64,000 nt of DNA from Symsagittifera roscoffensis (taxonomy: Eukaryota > Xenacoelomorpha > Acoela > Convolutidae), in contig NC_087063.1 in assembly GCF_963678635.1 (NCBI RefSeq), positions 70,327,617 to 70,391,616 on the forward strand, given 5' to 3'. Of the stretch, positions 60,414-64,000 are shown piece after piece. The notes under the pieces are model-generated. The model worked only from the letters and a program-made list of their open reading frames with translations, had not been told where the DNA came from and did no database searches. The first letter of the stretch is position 1, and every line of letters begins with the position of its first letter. Made by a program: the position numbers and the translations under genes.

Positions 60414-60951
60414 CAGGGGCGGTACTTTTTGGGAAATCCATTTTTGGCCGACCGACCCTAAAAAATTTCTAAAGGCGCCTTTGGCGCCAATCTATACTAA
60501 TTTTGAAAAGTTGAGGGGGAGCGCGCGCCAAAAAAAAACAATTTTTTGTCCACATTTTCCAAAAAGTGCCAAAAACGGCTTTTTTGACCTTTTTTTTCAA
60601 AAATTTTGGCCAAACAGAGTCTTTTTAGTGCTTTAAGAGAGCTCGGAAAATCGGCTCTTTTTCCTTCCCCCCACCTGCAAATTTTTATAATTGAAGTTAG
60701 TGTCCACTTTGTCCGATTGTCATGAAAATTGACATGTAGGCTAATTAGGCCATGACAAACATATTTGATTTTCATAATCAACCTTGTAAAACCACTCGTT
60801 AGACCATAAAATTCATGTTTGAGTGAGGTGGGGGGAAAAGGAAAAAGAGCCGAAAAATCAATTTGGTCGGCCTAAAAAAAAGGTCGCCAAAAATTTCAAA
60901 ATTTTTTTGTAAATCCCCCCCCCCCTCGAGAAAATCCTAGATCCGCCCCTG
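60414..60951. mobile_element. hAT-like non-autonomous element, CAGGGGCGG ends
   Basis: It starts CAGGGGCGG and ends CTAGATCCGCCCCTG. CAGGG-type ends with 8-bp duplications are typical of hAT transposons. The reconstructed flanks TATTTAGC (60,406-60,413) and CATTCAGC (61,232-61,239, now split off by another insertion) agree at 6 of 8 bases. It contains MITE A copy 60,653-60,851. No transposase is present. Confidence 0.75.
60653..60851. mobile_element. MITE family A, 199 bp, inside the hAT-like element
   Basis: The ends GGCTCTTTTTCCTTCCCCCC and its near-complement form inverted repeats of about 26 bp. Flanks GGAAAATC (60,645-60,652) and GAAAAATC (60,852-60,859) match at 7 of 8 bases. It has the same length as the copy ending at 62,535. 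Confidence 0.85.
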
Positions 60952-60956
60952 CATTC

Positions 60957-61228
60957 GGCTCTTTTTCCTTTCCCCCCCACCTCGCACGAGCTTCAATATA
61001 TTAGTGTAACGGGTGGTTTTACGAGGTGGTTTTACGAGGTTACGAGGGTGGTGTTACGCTGTAAAGTATGAAGAACAAATCTGTTCAGAATTGTCGATTT
61101 GTTCACCACGCCAAATTTCATTGCATTATGACAACGTTAAATAGACCTTTTTAAAATTGAAATTCAAAGGGGGGGGGGGAACTGGAAAAGAGCCAAAATT
61201 GCAGGTGGGGGGAAAAGGAAAAAGAGCC
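60957..61228. mobile_element. MITE family A composite, 272 bp, carrying part of family B
   Basis: The outer ends are the family A repeats. The exact 8-bp duplication CTGCATTC lies at 60,949-60,956 and 61,229-61,236. The interior (about 61,050-61,194) is the right part of a family B element ending CTGGAAAAGAGCC. It was inserted at the right tip of the hAT-like element. Confidence 0.85.
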
Positions 61229-61285
61229 CTGCATTCAGCCGTAATAACAAGATAACGAAAAGGAGCAAAATAGACATTTAGAAAT

Positions 61286-61510
61286 GGCTCTTTTCCAGTT
61301 TCCCCCCCCCCCTTTCAAATTCAATTTTGAAAAGTCTATTTAGCGTTGTCATAATGAAATGAAATTTAGCGTGGTGAACAAATCGACTATTTTGAACAGA
61401 TTTGTTCTTCATACTTTACAGCGTAAGATCACGCGTTTAGCCGTAATAACACGTAAAACAAGGATAAAACTCGGTATTTTGAAAGGGGGGAGGGAAACTG
61501 GAAAAGAGCC
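61286..61510. mobile_element. MITE family B, 225 bp, exact 8-bp duplication
   Basis: The ends GGCTCTTTTCCAGTTTCCCC and their complement enclose a non-coding interior. TTAGAAAT flanks it on both sides (61,278-61,285 and 61,511-61,518). Confidence 0.9.
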
Positions 61511-61589
61511 TTAGAAATGAGTGGGAAAGGAAAAGAGCCAAAAGGTATTATATTGAAGGTGCTTCGGGCTAAATATCCAAAAAAAGTTA

Positions 61590-61885
61590 GAATCTGTAAG
61601 CCGGAAGAGTTCCTTGAAACCAAAATCCAGTCTCTCGGAATTGCTTGTCAGTCGAGTCCGTTTCCAGCAGCTGGCAGAAATGACCAGGTGGTAAGGCATA
61701 CATCGGGTACTCTTTGGACTCTTTACATTTCGAGTCTAGAATATAGGCACTCACTTCAGGTATTTCGAACTCCGGTATGATAGAGTGACTGATTTGCTGG
61801 TACTTTTCACACTCGTAGTACATCAACGGAATTTCCTGATTGGATGACACGACATAAGGTACCTTGGGAGTTTTCCAATTCCTGA
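61590..61885 (-). CDS. Coding exon of an unrecognised gene
   Basis: After a TTTTCAG acceptor (61,888-61,886) the minus frame (needing one base from the previous exon) reads RNWKTPKVPYVVSSNQE, then MYYECEKYQQISHS. A strong donor, GAA|GTGAGT, after EFEIPE ends in phase 0, which fits the next exon at 56,931. The frame nevertheless stays open and protein-like (SKCKESKEYPMYALPPGHFC) to about 61,590. The true 3' border is therefore open. No family recognised. Confidence 0.55.
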
Positions 61886-62108
61886 CTGAAAATTACAGTG
61901 GTCCAATTCTGTTTTAAAGTATTATACAAAATCAAGCTTCCATAATCACGGCTCTTTCGACTTTCCCCCGCAAATTTTCCATTTTATTAGTAGTCTAATG
62001 AGTTATTATGGCTCTGTATTATGACAACGTAAAGATAGTTTTTCAATATTGAAATTCAAATGGGGGGTTGGGGTGGAGAAGAGCCTCATAGAAATACTAA
62101 CAATGCCC

Positions 62109-62535
62109 GGCTCGGCTCTTTTCCAGTCCCCCCCCTTTCAAAATACCGAGTTTTATGTTTGTTTTACGTGTTATTACGGCTAAATGCGTGATGTTACGCT
62201 GTAAAGTATGAAGAACAAATCTGTTCAGAATTGTCGATTTGTTCACTACGCCAAATTTCATTGCATTGTGACAACGTTAAATAGACTTTTCAAAATTGAA
62301 TTTGAAAGGGGGGGGGGGAACTGGAAAAGAGCCCCCGGCTCTTTTTCCTCCCCCCCCCACCTGCAAAACTTTACAAAGAAAACTTTTGTTCACATTGTCC
62401 GATTGTCATTAAAATTGACAAACAGACTAATTAGACTATCGCAAAAATATTTGATCTTCATAATCAACCTTGTAAAACCACTCGTTACACCATAAAATTG
62501 ATGCTCGTGTGAGGTGGGGATAAGGAAAAAGAGCC
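62109..62535. mobile_element. MITE family A interrupted by MITE family B
   Basis: Family A (199 bp if taken as 62,337-62,535) is flanked by an exact duplication, CAATGCCC (62,101-62,108 and 62,536-62,543). Its first bases, GGCTC, are separated from the rest by a family B element. Confidence 0.88.
62114..62333. mobile_element. MITE family B, 220 bp, nested in family A
   Basis: It starts GGCTCTTTTCCAGTCCCCCC and ends CTGGAAAAGAGCC. The exact 8-bp duplication CCCGGCTC (62,106-62,113 and 62,334-62,341) includes the first five bases of the host MITE. It is oriented opposite to the copy at 61,286. Confidence 0.9.
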
Positions 62536-62918
62536 CAATGCCCTCCCACCTTCACTTTTACTTTTTAAAACTGTAAAGTTATAAATCTGTTCATAAATTT
62601 TGCCCAAGCTCTGTATAAAAAATTATGATAAAACGTCCACAAACTTAATATTCAGTTTGAATGTTTGCTTTCAGAAAGTTTTTTTCCAACTCTCAACTCC
62701 ACCCAACGTGTCATCGCCTAATTAGTCTGCATATCAGTTTGCTTAACAATGGGAGAAAGTGAAGAGAAAAAAACTGTTCACTTTGCGGAATTTCATTGCG
62801 TCATTGCGTCATGTTTCATTGCAGATTTTCATTAGAAATGCTGGGAAAGGAAACGAGCCAAAAAAGCTTTCAGGAGAAGGAGGAAGAGCCCTTTCAGGAA
62901 CTGGAAAAGTTTTTAAAC

Positions 62919-63220
62919 CTTCCAGTGCGAGTAGTTGTATTTCTTCGGGTTGAAATCAGGCTGCTCGCCACCCGAAAAATTTCCTTCATGCGTGAAAACT
63001 GGAAAGGTGTCTTTTTCCGCTTTCAGGAATTCCACACACCGCCAATTCTTGGTTTCAGCGTCGGATTGGTACTCGGGTTTTGGTTCAGGTGTTGTGTTTA
63101 ATACATTGAAGTGTTTCCCAATTCTGGGAAGACAGGAAAACATTCCTTGATTGCTTTTCTTCCATGGCTTGTACGATGGTGGGTTGTTTGGAGTCAAAGT
63201 CTGGCTTCTTAGTAAGTCCC
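62919..63220 (-). CDS. Coding exon of an unrecognised gene (about 100 codons)
   Basis: After a TTTTACACAG acceptor (63,223-63,221) the minus frame reads GDLLRSQTLTPNNPPSYKPW, later NWRCVEFLKAEKDTFPVFTH and QPDFNPKKYNYSHWK, ending at a weak AAG|GTTTAA donor. Composition (Pro, aromatic, charged; GC-richer than its flanks) looks coding. Its 3' phase does not fit the exon at 61,885, so a small exon may be missing between them or another donor is used. A second open frame in the first half is less convincing. Confidence 0.5.
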
Positions 63221-63628
63221 CTGTGTAAAACATACTTGATTATTTTTTTATGTTTAGTTTGTCTCAACTTTATATAACAAAACTTAGTTTTTTTTTAATT
63301 TTGCTGATTTTTTATTGCAGTGCGCTCAATATCAGAATGAATGAACTTAGTTAGCATTTTGCAACACGTGCAATTTCTGAACTTCTCAGAATTATTTCAA
63401 TTAAATTGAAACACTTTTCCAAAAATTAATCATGAAATAAATTTTTTGAACGCCATATACAGTGCTGATTTAAATTATCCGGACAAAATGAATGAAACTT
63501 GAAATTTACACCGCGTTTTTCGCAAATTGGTTTGATTTTAGACTAATCGTGCTTAATGAAACTATACTCGGGTCCAACTATTTTCCCCAAAAACGATCAT
63601 TTTTGGCTTTATTTGGTCAATCAAAAAT

Positions 63629-63748
63629 TACTTTTTCCTTTCCCCTCATAGCCCAATTAGTCCACATACCATTTTTTGTAACAATCCGTTAATGTGAACA
63701 AAATTTTACTTGTAAAATTTTGCTGGTGGGGGAAAAGTAAAAAGAGCC
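63629..63748 (-). mobile_element. MITE family A fragment, inverted
   Basis: It ends GGTGGGGGAAAAGTAAAAAGAGCC-like and keeps TAGCCCAATTAGTCCACATACC, but lacks a clean left end. Confidence 0.6.
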
Positions 63749-63807
63749 ATAACTCCAAACCTTTTTGTTCATTTACTGACAAAACAATATCACTGCAAGC
63801 CTCTTAT

Positions 63808-63870
63808 TGCATAACAAGGCCAAACTGTGAATTTTGTGAATTGCAAGTGGATTCTGCAACAGCTGCCTTT
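63808..63870 (+). repeat. Left end of the GGCCAAACTGTG inverted-repeat family
   Basis: CATAACAAGGCCAAACTGTG followed by AATTGCAAGTGGATTCTGCAAC parallels the left end of the element at 57,121. The rest is absent or beyond recognition. Confidence 0.5.
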
Positions 63871-64000
63871 TTTTGGTCTCAGATAATTTGGTAATTTAAA
63901 TATTGGCAAAATTACAAAATTTAGGCTAACAATATCAAAAATTAAGTGTTGCAGTTTGAGTCGTGTATGGTGTTAATAAAACCAATAAGCTCTCTCAATT

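Noticed and set aside
62913-63101. Plus-strand ORFs over the last unknown exon
   Set aside because: Antisense to the better minus-strand frame, and they begin within MITE-derived sequence.

Overview
The window is AT-rich nuclear DNA from a non-vertebrate metazoan. It has short, GC-richer exons split by long AT-rich introns with GT/AG borders, an innexin gap-junction gene, and dense remnants of Bel/Pao, Ty3/Gypsy, LINE and small inverted-repeat DNA elements. I cannot name the species. There are no bacterial-style operons and no CRISPR arrays.

Layout. Positions 1.4-13.9 kb hold a seven-exon minus-strand gene for a short LAMP/CD68-type lysosomal membrane glycoprotein (289 aa, all exon phases agree). 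Its largest intron carries a LINE 3' fragment and a decayed Ty3/Gypsy element. Positions 14-21 kb hold no gene, only several copies of an old dispersed repeat. Positions 21.4-32.3 kb are a decayed Bel/Pao retrotransposon whose 3' end (integrase tail plus LTR) is repeated twice more in a tandem array of about 2.14 kb units. Positions 32-39 kb look empty and contain a 200-N gap.

Positions 39.27-42.22 kb hold a five-exon plus-strand innexin (459 aa). About 0.85 kb downstream, on the same strand, lies an intronless gene (43,068-44,492) for a strongly divergent G-protein alpha subunit. It has a myristoylation-type start and a long acidic N-terminal extension, its switch I/II catalytic residues are replaced and its C-terminal tail is short. 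It is the most interesting gene here.

Positions 48.8-63.2 kb contain at least four coding exons on the minus strand, probably one unrecognised gene. A second Bel/Pao copy (LTR pair 49,975/55,413, internally deleted) sits in one of its introns on the opposite strand. Other introns carry a young-looking, layered set of non-autonomous DNA elements: a CAGGGGCGG-ended hAT-like element, two 8-bp-duplication MITE families (called A and B here), a 1.6 kb foldback and a 1.44 kb inverted-repeat element full of short tandem repeats. In several cases exact 8-bp target duplications allow the order of insertion to be read.

The genes show no evident common pathway: lysosomal membrane, gap-junction channel, G-protein-like signalling, and one unknown. 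All functions are inferred from sequence pattern alone.
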